Source of the DNA: Rhizobium sp. BK196
Lineage (GTDB): Bacteria > Pseudomonadota > Alphaproteobacteria > Rhizobiales > Rhizobiaceae
Assembly (NCBI RefSeq): GCF_014193255.1
Contig: NZ_JACHZB010000001.1
Location: 900,018-964,017 of the forward strand
Reading direction: 5' to 3'
Length of the DNA stretch: 64,000 nucleotides
Shown here: in pieces, positions 28,786 through 37,273 of the stretch
Layout: the number at the start of each line of letters is the position of its first letter
Numbering within the stretch: position 1 is the first letter of the stretch
Notes under the pieces: model-generated
Told to the model about the DNA's origin: nothing
Databases searched by the model: none
Seen by the model: only the letters and a program-made list of their open reading frames with translations
Program-made: the position numbers and the translations under genes

Positions 28786-29970
28786 CTATTTTTTCCTCGC
28801 CTGCACGATACGGGACAGCGCCAGCATCAGCCCGCCAGCGATCAGCCCCCAGAAGGCGCCGGATATGCCGCCGAAGGAAACGCCCGACGCAGTGACGAGG
28901 AAGGTGATTGCCGCCGCCTCACGCGATTCCGGTGCCTGGAAAGCCGCCATGGCTGAACTGGAGAAGGCGCCGACAAGTGCCAAACCGGCCACGGCCTCGA
29001 TCAGGATCGGTGGCGCCAGCGCGACAAAGGCGGTCACCGCTCCGGCAAGCAGGCCGAAAATAACATAGCCGACGCCCGAGATCAGCGCCGCCCAATACCG
29101 CCGCGAGGGATCGGCATGCGCGTCCTGCCCGGCACACATCGCTGCCGTGATCGCCGCCAGGTTGACTGCATGGCCACCAAAAGGCGCCGCCAGAAGCGAG
29201 AAGACGCCGGTCACGGCAAAGAGCGGCCCCGGCATCGGATCATAGTGATTGACCTTCAGCACCGCGATGCCAGGAATATTCTGCGACGCCATGGTCACGA
29301 TGAAGAGCGGCAGGGCAATCGATACGAAACCGGCAAGATTGAAAACCGGATGCACGATATCGATGACCGGCACCAGCGACTGCTCGAGCGACGACAGGGC
29401 GCCCGCGGGAATATCGACACCGAAGGCCAGTACCAGCGCGAAAGCCACCAGCGCCGCCGGTACCGCCCAAAGGCGCTTGAAGGCGCCGACCACGATCCAA
29501 GTCAGAATGATTGGCAGACCGAGCAGCGGATTGAAAGCGACGGCCTTGACCGGCGCAAAACAAAGGCCGAGCAGCACGCCCGACAGCATTGCATTGGCAA
29601 GCGGCGCAGGGATGGCGGCAACCGCCCGTCCGAGGGGCTTGAACAGCCCGGCAACAACGATCAATACGCCGCAAAGAATGAACGCGCCGACCGCTGCATT
29701 GAAGCCACCATCAATCGTTCCGATGCTCGCAAGGAGCGCAGCCCCAGGGGTCGACCAGGCGATACTGACCGGCAGACGCGTAACGGCACTGAGTACGACA
29801 GCGCAAAGCCCCATCGAGATCGACAATGCCATCAGCCCCGAAGCCGCCTGCGCATCCGTCGCACCCACCACCTGAAGCCCATGCAACACGACGGCAAAGG
29901 AACTGGTAAACCCGACGAAAGCCGTCAGAAGCCCCATGAACAGGCTCTGTACGGAGAAATCTTTGAGCAT
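28786..29970 (-). CDS. BenE-family benzoate/proton symporter-like permease
   Basis: The 394-residue protein is almost wholly hydrophobic, with about 12 predicted transmembrane helices, and matches BenE-type permeases: SLFMGLLTAFVGFTSSFAVVLHGLQVVGATDAQAASGL, SIAWSTPGAALLAS and FGGHAVNLAAITAAMCAGQDAHADPSRRYWAA. The name comes from the benzoate symporter; the real substrate here is open, as no aromatic catabolism genes are nearby. The ATG at 29970 was chosen because the longer frame to 30138 adds a non-membrane stretch lacking similarity. Confidence 0.87.
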   Translation of the reverse strand: MLKDFSVQSLFMGLLTAFVGFTSSFAVVLHGLQVVGATDAQAASGLMALSISMGLCAVVLSAVTRLPVSIAWSTPGAALLASIGTIDGGFNAAVGAFILCGVLIVVAGLFKPLGRAVAAIPAPLANAMLSGVLLGLCFAPVKAVAFNPLLGLPIILTWIVVGAFKRLWAVPAALVAFALVLAFGVDIPAGALSSLEQSLVPVIDIVHPVFNLAGFVSIALPLFIVTMASQNIPGIAVLKVNHYDPMPGPLFAVTGVFSLLAAPFGGHAVNLAAITAAMCAGQDAHADPSRRYWAALISGVGYVIFGLLAGAVTAFVALAPPILIEAVAGLALVGAFSSSAMAAFQAPESREAAAITFLVTASGVSFGGISGAFWGLIAGGLMLALSRIVQARKK

Positions 29971-30162
29971 GGTGCGACTCCGGCTGCGAAGATTGCGCAT
30001 GGAGCAGCATAAGCGAAGTACGCGCAAGCCGGATTGCCCCTGGAAATGATCGCTTACGTGGCAATCCCACGAGATTGCATGACAGCATGCCGGCAGACAT
30101 GGAAACGCCCCGACTGCGGATCGCAAACGGGGCGTCAATTCAAGGCAGAATCAGCAAAAAAA

Positions 30163-30750
30163 TCAGATTTCGCTCTGCGAGGTCACGACGCGAGCGACGA
30201 GACCATAGGCAACGGCGTCTTCAGCCGAGAGCCAGTAATCGCGGTCGATATCCTTGGCGATCTTTTCTTCCGACTGGCCGGTTGCCTTCGAGAAGATCTT
30301 GATCAGGCGCTCGTTCATCTTGATGATCTCGCGTGCCTGGATCTCGATATCCGAAGCCATGCCGCGGGTGCCGCCGGACGGCTGGTGCAGCAGGAAACGG
30401 GTGTTCGGCAGGCAGATGCGGCGTTCCTTCGGAGCCGCGGCATAGATGAGCGCGCCGGCCGAGGCAACCCAGCCCGTACCGATCATCCAGACCTTCGGCT
30501 TGATGAACTTGATCATGTCGTGAATGGAATCGCCGGATTCGACATGGCCGCCAGGCGAATTCACATAGATACGGATGTCTTCGTCATTGGCAGCGGCGAG
30601 CGCCACGAGCTGGGTGCAGACCTTCTGCGCCAGTTCCTGCGTGATCGGCCCGTAGATGAAGATCGAACGCGACTTGAAAAGGTTCGCCTCCGTTTCCTTG
30701 CCGAGCGGCAGTTCCTTCGTCTTGTCGTCCTGTTCTTCTTCGTCGTTCAT
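30163..30750 (-). CDS. ClpP-family serine protease paralogue
   Basis: This 195-residue ClpP-fold protein keeps the catalytic triad: Ser98 in [10 protein letters not shown], His122 in FLLHQPSGG and Asp171 in DIDRDYWLS. The N-terminus ([15 protein letters not shown]) is acidic and lacks the usual ClpP segment that docks with the ATPase. No clpX or clpA gene lies near it, so it is an orphan paralogue rather than the housekeeping clpP of a clpPX operon. It may form mixed tetradecamers or act with a separate chaperone. The ATG at 30750 has a GAGAGG site. Confidence 0.85.
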   Translation of the reverse strand: MNDEEEQDDKTKELPLGKETEANLFKSRSIFIYGPITQELAQKVCTQLVALAAANDEDIRIYVNSPGGHVESGDSIHDMIKFIKPKVWMIGTGWVASAGALIYAAAPKERRICLPNTRFLLHQPSGGTRGMASDIEIQAREIIKMNERLIKIFSKATGQSEEKIAKDIDRDYWLSAEDAVAYGLVARVVTSQSEI

Positions 30751-30905
30751 TCGAACCTCTCTCGTCCAATGCGGTTCCTCGCACATAGTGCGACTCAATG
30801 CGTAAAACAATGCGGGAAAAAGAGGAAGCAGGAAGCGGTGAAGATATTCTTATGACAAACGGACGATATCATCGCATCATCTGAAAAGCCCGGGAGAAAC
30901 ATAAA

Positions 30906-31616
30906 ATGGCCTCCTCCTTTCTGCGTGCTGCCATCAGCAACAATGCATTCTGGTGCGATGCCGTCTGCAAGGCGCTGGGCTCGCCAGGCGAGTTTACGGC
31001 GACACTCTGGTTTCATCGCCGAGGCACGCCGCCCTTCTATCCCGATGCGGTAACGCTGACGGAGGCTGACGGCGAGCAAACGGAGACGATCGAGACGCTG
31101 ATCATCAGCGAAAAACGAGACTGGGCGATCAAGGACAGCTATGCGGCCCTCGATCTTGCGCCACTCGGCTTCAAGCTGCTCTTCGAAGCCGAATGGATCG
31201 GCATGCGCACGCCGGTCTCGACGCCATCTCCAATCACTTGGCAGCGCATGGAAAGCGCTGCCGATCTTGCGCAATGGGAGGTGGAATGGAGCAAGGCGAA
31301 CGGTCCGGTAACGCAGAAGATATTTACCGAACCACTGCTGCACGATCCCGAAATCGCCTTTCTGCTCGGCTTCGAACACGGCAAGGCGGTCGGCGGTGGC
31401 ATCCTCAACCACCACGCCGGCGTCGTCGGCCATTCGAACCTGTTTGCCGAGGCCCGGCACGATGAAACCATCCGCCGCGGCCTGATTGCTCGAGCCGCCG
31501 AACTCTATCCGGGAGAGCCGCTTGTCGGCTACGAACGCGGCGACGATCTGGACGAAGCGCTGCACGCGGGCTTCGAACTTCTGGGGCCGCTGCGCGTCTG
31601 GCTGAAGGAGGCCTGA
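30906..31616 (+). CDS. GNAT-family acetyltransferase-like protein
   Basis: The 236-residue protein is larger than a single GNAT domain. Its C-terminal half shows the GNAT pattern (FLLGFEHGKAVGGGILNHHAGVVGHSNLF... RRGLIARAAELYPGEPLVGYERGDDLDEALHAGFELLGPLRVWL), including a relaxed acetyl-CoA loop. The N-terminal half (FWCDAVCKALGSPGEF... GTPPFYPDAVTL) is unassigned. The substrate is unknown. The start is preceded by GGGAGAAAC. It is divergent from the ClpP paralogue. Confidence 0.72.
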   Translation: MASSFLRAAISNNAFWCDAVCKALGSPGEFTATLWFHRRGTPPFYPDAVTLTEADGEQTETIETLIISEKRDWAIKDSYAALDLAPLGFKLLFEAEWIGMRTPVSTPSPITWQRMESAADLAQWEVEWSKANGPVTQKIFTEPLLHDPEIAFLLGFEHGKAVGGGILNHHAGVVGHSNLFAEARHDETIRRGLIARAAELYPGEPLVGYERGDDLDEALHAGFELLGPLRVWLKEA

Positions 31617-31729
31617 GCTTACTGAAATGTAAGGTACCAAGGCTTTGAAATGCCCTAATCGCTTCCTAACTCAGCCTGAGCGGCTCATCCGCCGAATGTT
31701 AAAGCCGCAGAATTTAGAGGAGACAGGAC

Positions 31730-32482
31730 ATGTCACCGGAAGAACGCCAATTGTTGACCGCCCTCTTCGATCGCGTCCGTACCGCCGCCGCGACGCCGCG
31801 CGATCCGGAAGCCGAGACGCTGATATCGGAAGCGACACGTGCGCAGCCCTCCGCCACCTACTATCTGGCGCAGGCCGTCATCGTGCAGGAAAAGGGCCTG
31901 GAAGCCGCCGCCGACCACATCAAGGAGCTTGAAGAGCGCGTCCGCCAGCTCGAAGCCGGCGCCGGTGACCACCGCCAGGCTGAACAGGGCGGTTTCCTGA
32001 GTTCGATCTTCGGCAGCACCCAGACGCAGCAGCCGGCCCCCGCTCCCGGTCCCTGGGGTGGTGCGCCGAGAGACAGCTACGAACAGCCGCAGCGTGGCTA
32101 TGACAATAGCCGCCAGATGCCACAGCAGCCGACCGGCCCCTGGAGCCAGCAGGCCTACGCACCCTCCGCCGGCGGCAGTTTCCTGCGCGGTGCTCTCGGC
32201 ACGGCAGCCGGCGTTGCCGGCGGCATGCTGCTTGCCAATTCGCTCAGTGGCATTTTCGGCAACCACATGTCCTCGCTCGGCTGGGGTTCGCCTTTTAGCG
32301 GCGCCAATCCCTTCGGCAATGCCAGTGCGCCCACCGAGGAAACCGTTATCAACAACTACTACGGCGACAACAGTCAGGCGGATGATTCCAGAGCTGACAA
32401 CAACGACAACATCCAGCAGGCCGATTACGACGGCAACGACGACTTCATGGATGATTCCGGCGACGACACGACGGACGTCTAG
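31730..32482 (+). CDS. DUF2076 domain-containing protein
   Basis: This 250-residue protein matches DUF2076: a helical N-terminus (SPEERQLLTALFDRVRTAAATPRDPEAETLI... QPSATYYLAQAVIVQEKGL), a coiled coil (KELEERVRQLEAG), then a Gln/Pro/Gly-rich linker. A glycine-rich hydrophobic patch (FLRGALGTAAGVAGGMLLANSLSGIFG) and a very acidic C-terminus (NDDFMDDSGDDTTDV) end the protein. It is thought to be periplasmic or membrane-linked; the function is unknown. A GGAGACAGG site precedes the ATG. Confidence 0.85.
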   Translation: MSPEERQLLTALFDRVRTAAATPRDPEAETLISEATRAQPSATYYLAQAVIVQEKGLEAAADHIKELEERVRQLEAGAGDHRQAEQGGFLSSIFGSTQTQQPAPAPGPWGGAPRDSYEQPQRGYDNSRQMPQQPTGPWSQQAYAPSAGGSFLRGALGTAAGVAGGMLLANSLSGIFGNHMSSLGWGSPFSGANPFGNASAPTEETVINNYYGDNSQADDSRADNNDNIQQADYDGNDDFMDDSGDDTTDV

Positions 32483-32502
32483 GATTTAGCTGTAAGGAAA
32501 GA

Positions 32503-32526
32503 GCGGCAGTTGGTTTCAATTGCCGC
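32503..32526 (+). terminator. Hairpin downstream of the DUF2076 gene
   Basis: GCGGCAGTTG and CAATTGCCGC form a 10-base stem with one G-T wobble and a GTTT loop. It is followed by ACCGTTTCCC, so the T tract is weak. Confidence 0.45.
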
Positions 32527-32616
32527 ACCGTTTCCCGGCCCTTCGCCTAAGCTCAGGGCGTTCGCCGTTGCAATCGATTCACTGGATCGATTGCTCGGGC
32601 TGCGCCCGACCACGGC

Positions 32617-33081
32617 TCACCCACGCCCACGATAGGTGGCGACGCCCTGATCCGGCAGCCATACGCCTTCCGGCGGCTTGCCGGTCTGCCAGAAGACGTC
32701 GATCGGAATGCCGCCGCGCGGATACCAGTAGGCGCCGATGCGCAGCCATTTCGGATCGAGAAGCTCAACGATCCGCTTGGCGATATAGATCGAGCAATCC
32801 TCGTGAAAGGCGCCGTGATTGCGGAAGGAATGCAGGAAGAGCTTCAGCGACTTCGATTCCACCAAAAATTCGTTCGGAATGTAATCGATGACGATATGGG
32901 CGAAATCCGGCTGTCCGGTCATCGGGCAGAGCGAGGTGAATTCCGGCGCGGTGAAGCGCACAACATAGTCCGTACCTGCATGATTGGACGGCACCTTTTC
33001 CAGGACCGCCTCTTCCGGGTTCTTGGCGGTTTCCGTCTGCTGGCCCAGCATCGAAAGGCTGGACACGTCTGTCTTAGGCAT
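32617..33081 (-). CDS. queF: NADPH-dependent 7-cyano-7-deazaguanine reductase
   Basis: This 154-residue enzyme of the unimodular QueF class reduces preQ0 to preQ1 in queuosine synthesis. Family motifs are [21 protein letters not shown], with the QueF E-S-K-S signature, catalytic Cys in [14 protein letters not shown], and the Asp/His region. Length matches the unimodular class. Its ATG overlaps the stop codon of the upstream CDF transporter gene (TAATG at 33079-33083), so the pair is coupled. Other queuosine genes are not in the window. Confidence 0.95.
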   Translation of the reverse strand: MPKTDVSSLSMLGQQTETAKNPEEAVLEKVPSNHAGTDYVVRFTAPEFTSLCPMTGQPDFAHIVIDYIPNEFLVESKSLKLFLHSFRNHGAFHEDCSIYIAKRIVELLDPKWLRIGAYWYPRGGIPIDVFWQTGKPPEGVWLPDQGVATYRGRG

Positions 33082-33995
33082 TACGCCTCCTTGATCACTT
33101 TGACGCGGATGCCATGGGCCTTCTCGCCCTCCGGCTCCACGTGAATGGCAATTGTCGAGCCCGAATGCGCTGCGCGAATGGCATCTTCAAGGCGATCGCA
33201 AATATCATGCGCTTCCCGCACAGTCATCTTGGCGGGCACGACGAGATGGAAATCGACAAAGGTCACGGACCCGGCGCGCCGCGTCTTCAGGTCATGCACG
33301 CCGATAGAGCCTGCCGCATGTGTGGCGATCGCCTGCTTGATCGCCTCTTCCTCCTGCGGTTTGACCGCCTGGTCCATCAGCCCACCGATCGACTGCGAGA
33401 TCACCTTCCAGCCCTGATAGAGGATGTTGAGCGCAACGAGAATGGCAAGAATGGGGTCGAAGATCGCATAACCGGTCGCCAGCGCCAAAAGCAGGCCGAC
33501 GAGGACGCCGACGGAAGTGACGACATCCGACATGATGTGCTGCCCGTCCGCCGCCAGTGCCGCTGAGCGATGCCTGCGGCCCGTGCGGATCAAAAGCCGC
33601 GCCCAGACCGCGTTGATGATACCAGCGGCAAAATTGATCGAAAGACCGAGCACCGGTGCCTCGAGCATACGCGGATCTGCGAGATGGTTCACGGCCTCCT
33701 GTACGATCAGCAGCGCGGCGACGACGATCATCACCCCTTCGGTGACGGCGGACAGATATTCCGCCTTGTGGTGGCCGAAGGGATGATCGTGGTCGGCAGG
33801 CTTCTGCGCGTAGCGGATGACGAAAAAGGCGATGAAGGCCGCCACCACATTGACGAAGGATTCTAGCCCATCCGAGAGCAGCGCCACGGAGCCCGTCACC
33901 CACCAGGCGACCATCTTCAGCCCTAGAACGCCGAGCGACAAGGGAATGCCCCAGAACGCCAGTTTCCGAACCGTGAGATTGCCCTCGTCGTTCAT
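33081..33995 (-). CDS. Cation diffusion facilitator family metal transporter
   Basis: The 304-residue protein has six predicted helices. The metal-site pattern is [19 protein letters not shown] near residue 40 (helix II) and [19 protein letters not shown] in helix V, followed by a cytoplasmic ferredoxin-like domain ([19 protein letters not shown]... [16 protein letters not shown]). A His-rich loop ([18 protein letters not shown]) lies between helices. It exports divalent metals such as zinc, manganese or iron; which one is open. The ATG at 33995 was chosen from a longer frame to 34184. The stop is shared with the queF start. Confidence 0.9.
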   Translation of the reverse strand: MNDEGNLTVRKLAFWGIPLSLGVLGLKMVAWWVTGSVALLSDGLESFVNVVAAFIAFFVIRYAQKPADHDHPFGHHKAEYLSAVTEGVMIVVAALLIVQEAVNHLADPRMLEAPVLGLSINFAAGIINAVWARLLIRTGRRHRSAALAADGQHIMSDVVTSVGVLVGLLLALATGYAIFDPILAILVALNILYQGWKVISQSIGGLMDQAVKPQEEEAIKQAIATHAAGSIGVHDLKTRRAGSVTFVDFHLVVPAKMTVREAHDICDRLEDAIRAAHSGSTIAIHVEPEGEKAHGIRVKVIKEA

Positions 33996-34046
33996 ATCGT
34001 CCCCCTGCGGATGCGAATGAATTGCAGCAGTTAAGCCATTGAAACG

Positions 34047-34079
34047 CAAAACCGCCCACGCGGGAAGCGCGCGGGCGGT
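34047..34079 (-). terminator. Terminator of the signal-peptidase-like gene
   Basis: On the minus strand CCGCCCGCGCG pairs with CGCGTGGGCGG across a 5-base loop and is followed by TTTTG. It separates the gene at 34141 from the CDF transporter gene downstream, so the two are probably different transcripts. Confidence 0.75.
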
Positions 34080-34140
34080 CAATGCGGGTGATATGGGCAA
34101 GCAGACCCAAAATGTCAAAGGTTTTGACAGGTGAACCCAC

Positions 34141-34962
34141 CTATTCGAAGGTCGTTCCAATCCGTTCCGCATCGGGAGAGACAAGGATCAATACAGCCTG
34201 ACCCGAAACATCCTTCGCAGGAACGAAGCCGTTTTCGCCCAACTGGTCCGGAAAGCGGCTGTCGACGGAATTGTGCCTGTTGTCTCCCAGCACGAAATAG
34301 TGGCCGACCGGGACCTCGAAGGGACCGGCATCGTCCTGCCCTTTAACCGGTCGATCATTCATTGCGATCGCATAATGCCGCCCCTCCGGCATTACTTCAT
34401 CGAGAATTCTCGATTCATTGCCCATAATATCCATCATGGTGCGATCAGTGGATGAGGTCGCAAAGGCCTTGCCATCGACAAAGATGGTACCACCGCGCAG
34501 TTCCACCTTGTCACCCGGCAGGCCGATCAGACGCTTGACATAGAGCTCGGTATTTCCGGACAGCGCAGAGCGATTGTTGAAGACTAGAATGTCACCCCGT
34601 TTCGGTTCAGCGCCGGCATAAGGCCTTGCGACGAAAAGCTCTTGCTCCTTGATACTTGGTTCCATCGAGGTTGCCGGCATTGTCCATAGATGCATGCCGC
34701 AGAGATTGCGTCTGAAGCCGTCGCCGTCGCAATTCTGCGGCGCCACGACCGCAAGCCCTTTCGCTGCGGCGTCTGCCAGCGACTGCATTTTAGCAGGATC
34801 GATGCTCCACAGACCGGCCTTCGCCAGAAACAGCGGATAAGCCGGCCTGAGGAAATTGACGAAATCCTGTTCACGCCCGTCGTCTGCACATGCTTTACCT
34901 CCTGCGATAACGGCAACGAATGCCGCCAATACCAGAGCCCTGCCCGCCTTTCTCAACTGCAT
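34141..34962 (-). CDS. S26-family signal-peptidase-like protein with cleavable N-terminal signal
   Basis: This 273-residue protein has the type I signal-peptidase motifs: catalytic Ser in MPATSMEPSI (Ser99 from this start), catalytic Lys in YVKRLIGLPGDKVEL (Lys143) and GDNRHNSVDSR. Ordinary LepB has an N-terminal transmembrane anchor; here the N-terminus (RALVLAAFVAVIAGGKACADD) looks like an exported signal peptide with a Cys at the expected cleavage zone. The ATG at 34962 has GGAG 9 bases upstream; a GTG six codons earlier is possible. This is probably not the housekeeping LepB. Confidence 0.8.
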   Translation of the reverse strand: MQLRKAGRALVLAAFVAVIAGGKACADDGREQDFVNFLRPAYPLFLAKAGLWSIDPAKMQSLADAAAKGLAVVAPQNCDGDGFRRNLCGMHLWTMPATSMEPSIKEQELFVARPYAGAEPKRGDILVFNNRSALSGNTELYVKRLIGLPGDKVELRGGTIFVDGKAFATSSTDRTMMDIMGNESRILDEVMPEGRHYAIAMNDRPVKGQDDAGPFEVPVGHYFVLGDNRHNSVDSRFPDQLGENGFVPAKDVSGQAVLILVSPDAERIGTTFE

Positions 34963-35074
34963 TCGCGCTCGTCTCCACACGTTGGACCTGAATGCCCGCC
35001 CGTGAGTTTGGGCAGATCAAGGGAAAGGCAAGCCCTCGCCCTGCGAGAAGGCCGCATCTAACAGGAATGCATGA

Positions 35075-35119
35075 TTGCCCCAATTGCATAAACGTTTATA
35101 TAATTTGTTATACAAATTA
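35075..35119 (+). promoter_or_regulatory. Promoter and palindromic operator of the MarR gene
   Basis: TTGCCC (35075-35080), an 18-base spacer and a perfect TATAAT (35099-35104) precede the gene. The perfect 7-base inverted repeat TAATTTG-N5-CAAATTA (35101-35119) overlaps the -10 element. This is the usual layout for MarR autorepression. Confidence 0.75.
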
Positions 35120-35135
35120 GATCGAGGAGCCTGTT

Positions 35136-35630
35136 TTGGTCGAGGATGTCGTAAAATCTATGGGTTTCCTCTGCCTCGGCAGCCGCTTCCGTCGCATCGG
35201 CGAGCGCTTGCAGGCTGACACGCAACAAGTAATCGAAGATCTGGGCGTCTCCATCCAAGCCGCGCAATATCCCTTCCTCGGCGCCATCGACAGGCTCGGC
35301 CCGCTGACCATCGGGGAATTAGCGCAAGCAGTAGGTATCACCCAACCTGGTGCCACACGCACGGTTTCCCAACTCATCGAAGCCGGCTTGCTCGATATGC
35401 AGCCCTCATCGGAAGACCAGCGACGCAGGGTCGTCTCGCTCACGACTGAGGGCCATGAACTCGTCGACTATTCGAAACAACATGTCTGGCCTCGCGTTGC
35501 GGCAGCCGTTGCCGATCTCTGCGGAGATCTCGACGGCCCACTGCTTGAACAGCTTGCTGCGATTGAGGATGGGCTCGCCGAGGCATCGCTCATTCGCCGT
35601 GCCAGCGTCGCACAGGAGAAAACACCATGA
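35136..35630 (+). CDS. MarR-family transcriptional regulator
   Basis: The 164-residue protein has a winged helix-turn-helix of the MarR type: LTIGELAQAVGITQPGATRTVSQLIEAGLLDMQPSSEDQRRRVVSLTTEG. The TTG start at 35136 is supported by GGAG 6 bases upstream; ATG 35160 lacks a ribosome site. Its stop overlaps the next GNAT gene by 4 bases (ATGA), so regulator and enzyme are co-expressed. It probably represses its own promoter through the palindrome at 35101-35119; the ligand is unknown. Confidence 0.88.
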   Translation: MVEDVVKSMGFLCLGSRFRRIGERLQADTQQVIEDLGVSIQAAQYPFLGAIDRLGPLTIGELAQAVGITQPGATRTVSQLIEAGLLDMQPSSEDQRRRVVSLTTEGHELVDYSKQHVWPRVAAAVADLCGDLDGPLLEQLAAIEDGLAEASLIRRASVAQEKTP

Positions 35631-36307
35631 GCCATATTCTCGACCGGCCAATCTGGAATGCGCTCCAGACGACGCATGCCGATCTTGCCGAAGGCAGCGA
35701 ACACGCGATGCGTTACCCGCCGTCGATCGTTCCCTTCGCCGCCGCTGCCGACCGCACACGTGAAAGCCTGGAAGCGCTCGAAAATCTGCCGGCTGCAGAT
35801 GAAGTCATGGCGATCGTCGAAGCAGGCCCGGTTACTATTCCGGATGGCCTGACGGTTATCACCGACGGCAGACTGGTGCAGATGGTCGCCGAGCGGCCCT
35901 ATGAACGCATGTCCGACAGCAGGCTGCAGCGCCTGACCACCGACGATGCGGAGGAGATGCTGGCTTTGGCGACGCTGACCAAACCCGGTCCTTTCACCCT
36001 TCGTGCCCAAAGCCTCGGAACCTTCTGGGGCATCAAGATCGACGGCCGTCTCGTCGCCATGGCCGGACAGCGGCTGCGCCTGCCTGGATTTGGTGAGCTC
36101 AGCGGCCTTTGCACCCATCCTGATTTTCAGGGGCGAGGCCTCGGCACCTTGCTCTTCCGCTTCGTCGCCGGCGAAATTTCCGCCAGGGGCGACACCGTAT
36201 TCCTGCATGCCTACCGCACCAATACGCCAGCCATAACGCTCTACAGGGCACTCGGCTTCAAGCTGCGGTCGGAAATGAACCTGCGTGTCGTCAAGCGCCA
36301 CGCATAG
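35627..36307 (+). CDS. GNAT-family N-acetyltransferase, partner of the MarR regulator
   Basis: This 226-residue protein has an FR47-like GNAT domain in its C-terminal 110 residues (GFGELSGLCTHPDFQGRGLGTLLFRFVAGEISARGDTVFLHAYRTNTPAITLYRALGFKL), with the acetyl-CoA loop QGRGLG. The N-terminal 100 residues (DRPIWNALQTTHADLAEG... RYPPSIVPFAA) match a substrate-binding half common in this subgroup. The overlap with marR suggests MarR controls a detoxification or resistance acetylation (inference). Confidence 0.87.
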   Translation: MSHILDRPIWNALQTTHADLAEGSEHAMRYPPSIVPFAAAADRTRESLEALENLPAADEVMAIVEAGPVTIPDGLTVITDGRLVQMVAERPYERMSDSRLQRLTTDDAEEMLALATLTKPGPFTLRAQSLGTFWGIKIDGRLVAMAGQRLRLPGFGELSGLCTHPDFQGRGLGTLLFRFVAGEISARGDTVFLHAYRTNTPAITLYRALGFKLRSEMNLRVVKRHA

Positions 36308-36411
36308 GTTACCAAAATGCCACAGCCTAACGCTTTTGCGATTTGCGCCATGATAGCGTCCCAATTGCGTGGTGTTGACGGCCTTGCAGTCAATTGGGGA
36401 CCGCGTGAGAC

Positions 36412-36933
36412 ATGCATTGGATCAATCGTTACATCGACCAACCGTTGCTCGACGGTGCGGCAAGTTCCTTGCGCGCCTGGCACATCCGGACCGGCCTGTC
36501 GCCGGAACGTTTGGAGCCGCTCTGGAATATCGTCGTGACAGGCCTGCTGGTCTTCGCGGCCGGCCATTTCCTCGCTGGCCCAGCACTTCTTCTGTGCTAC
36601 GGCGGCCTCCTTATGCTCGCCCTCCCCTCAGCCTGGACGCTGTTCACCGGCCGCAACGCGAACGACTATAACGCCGCCGCCTACAAGAGGCTCAGGACCA
36701 GGGCTTTCATGAAGCGAGAGGCGGAATGGGCCGTCCGGCTCTCCATCCTGTTCACCGCTGCCTGCCTTCCCTTCCTGACCCGCTCCGGCGATCCGTCCGC
36801 AGCCTATTTCATGATCGGCGCCAGCCTCTGGTTCGTGCTGACGGGACCGGCAAGATCCTATCTGGCGGCGGCAGAACCGCCCATGCCGCGTGATGGCGAC
36901 CCGTCCTTCAAGACGGATCTGCAGTTCGGCTGA
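36412..36933 (+). CDS. Hypothetical membrane protein, 173 residues
   Basis: The product has about four hydrophobic segments: IVVTGLLVFAAGHFLAGPALLLCYGGLLMLALPSAWTLF near residues 40-75, and LSILFTAACLPFL and AYFMIGASLWFVLTG later. No enzymatic motif is visible. The ATG at 36412 follows GTGAGAC. I do not recognise a family. Confidence 0.65.
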   Translation: MHWINRYIDQPLLDGAASSLRAWHIRTGLSPERLEPLWNIVVTGLLVFAAGHFLAGPALLLCYGGLLMLALPSAWTLFTGRNANDYNAAAYKRLRTRAFMKREAEWAVRLSILFTAACLPFLTRSGDPSAAYFMIGASLWFVLTGPARSYLAAAEPPMPRDGDPSFKTDLQFG

Positions 36934-37033
36934 GCAAAGTTAAATCAGCGCGCAATTCAATTGTCGCAGCGGCAATGGAACGAACGGCTCACGCTTCCGT
37001 TATCCTTGCCAGCAGCAGACAAAGGAGATCGTG

Positions 37034-37198
37034 ATGCTGTACTATGCTCTGGTATTTCTCGTCGTAGCCCTGATTGCAGGCGTCCTTGGATTTGGCGGCA
37101 TCGCAGGCGCATCCGCCTCGATAGCCCAGGTTCTGTTCTTCATCTTCCTGGTGCTGTTCGTCGTATCCATCGTCGCCCGGCTCATGCGGCGCGTATAG
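37034..37198 (+). CDS. DUF1328-family small membrane protein
   Basis: This 54-residue protein consists of two hydrophobic helices ([24 protein letters not shown] and [21 protein letters not shown]), a pattern I recognise as DUF1328 (YtjA-like). It has a strong AAAGGAGAT ribosome site. Its function is unknown; the family is small, envelope-located and widespread. It is followed by a bidirectional terminator shared with trpE(G). Confidence 0.88.
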   Translation: MLYYALVFLVVALIAGVLGFGGIAGASASIAQVLFFIFLVLFVVSIVARLMRRV

Positions 37199-37215
37199 AC
37201 TGCCAATTCAACGCA

Positions 37216-37246
37216 CATAAAAAACCCGCTTCCGGCGGGTTTTTTA
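37216..37246. terminator. Bidirectional terminator between DUF1328 gene and trpE(G)
   Basis: ACCCGC (37224-37229) and GCGGGT (37235-37240) form the stem, flanked by A and T runs, so it works as a terminator from both directions. On the plus strand GGGTTTTTT follows. Confidence 0.9.
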
Positions 37247-37273
37247 TTGATTGTAGCTTTGCAGGATCGGCGT

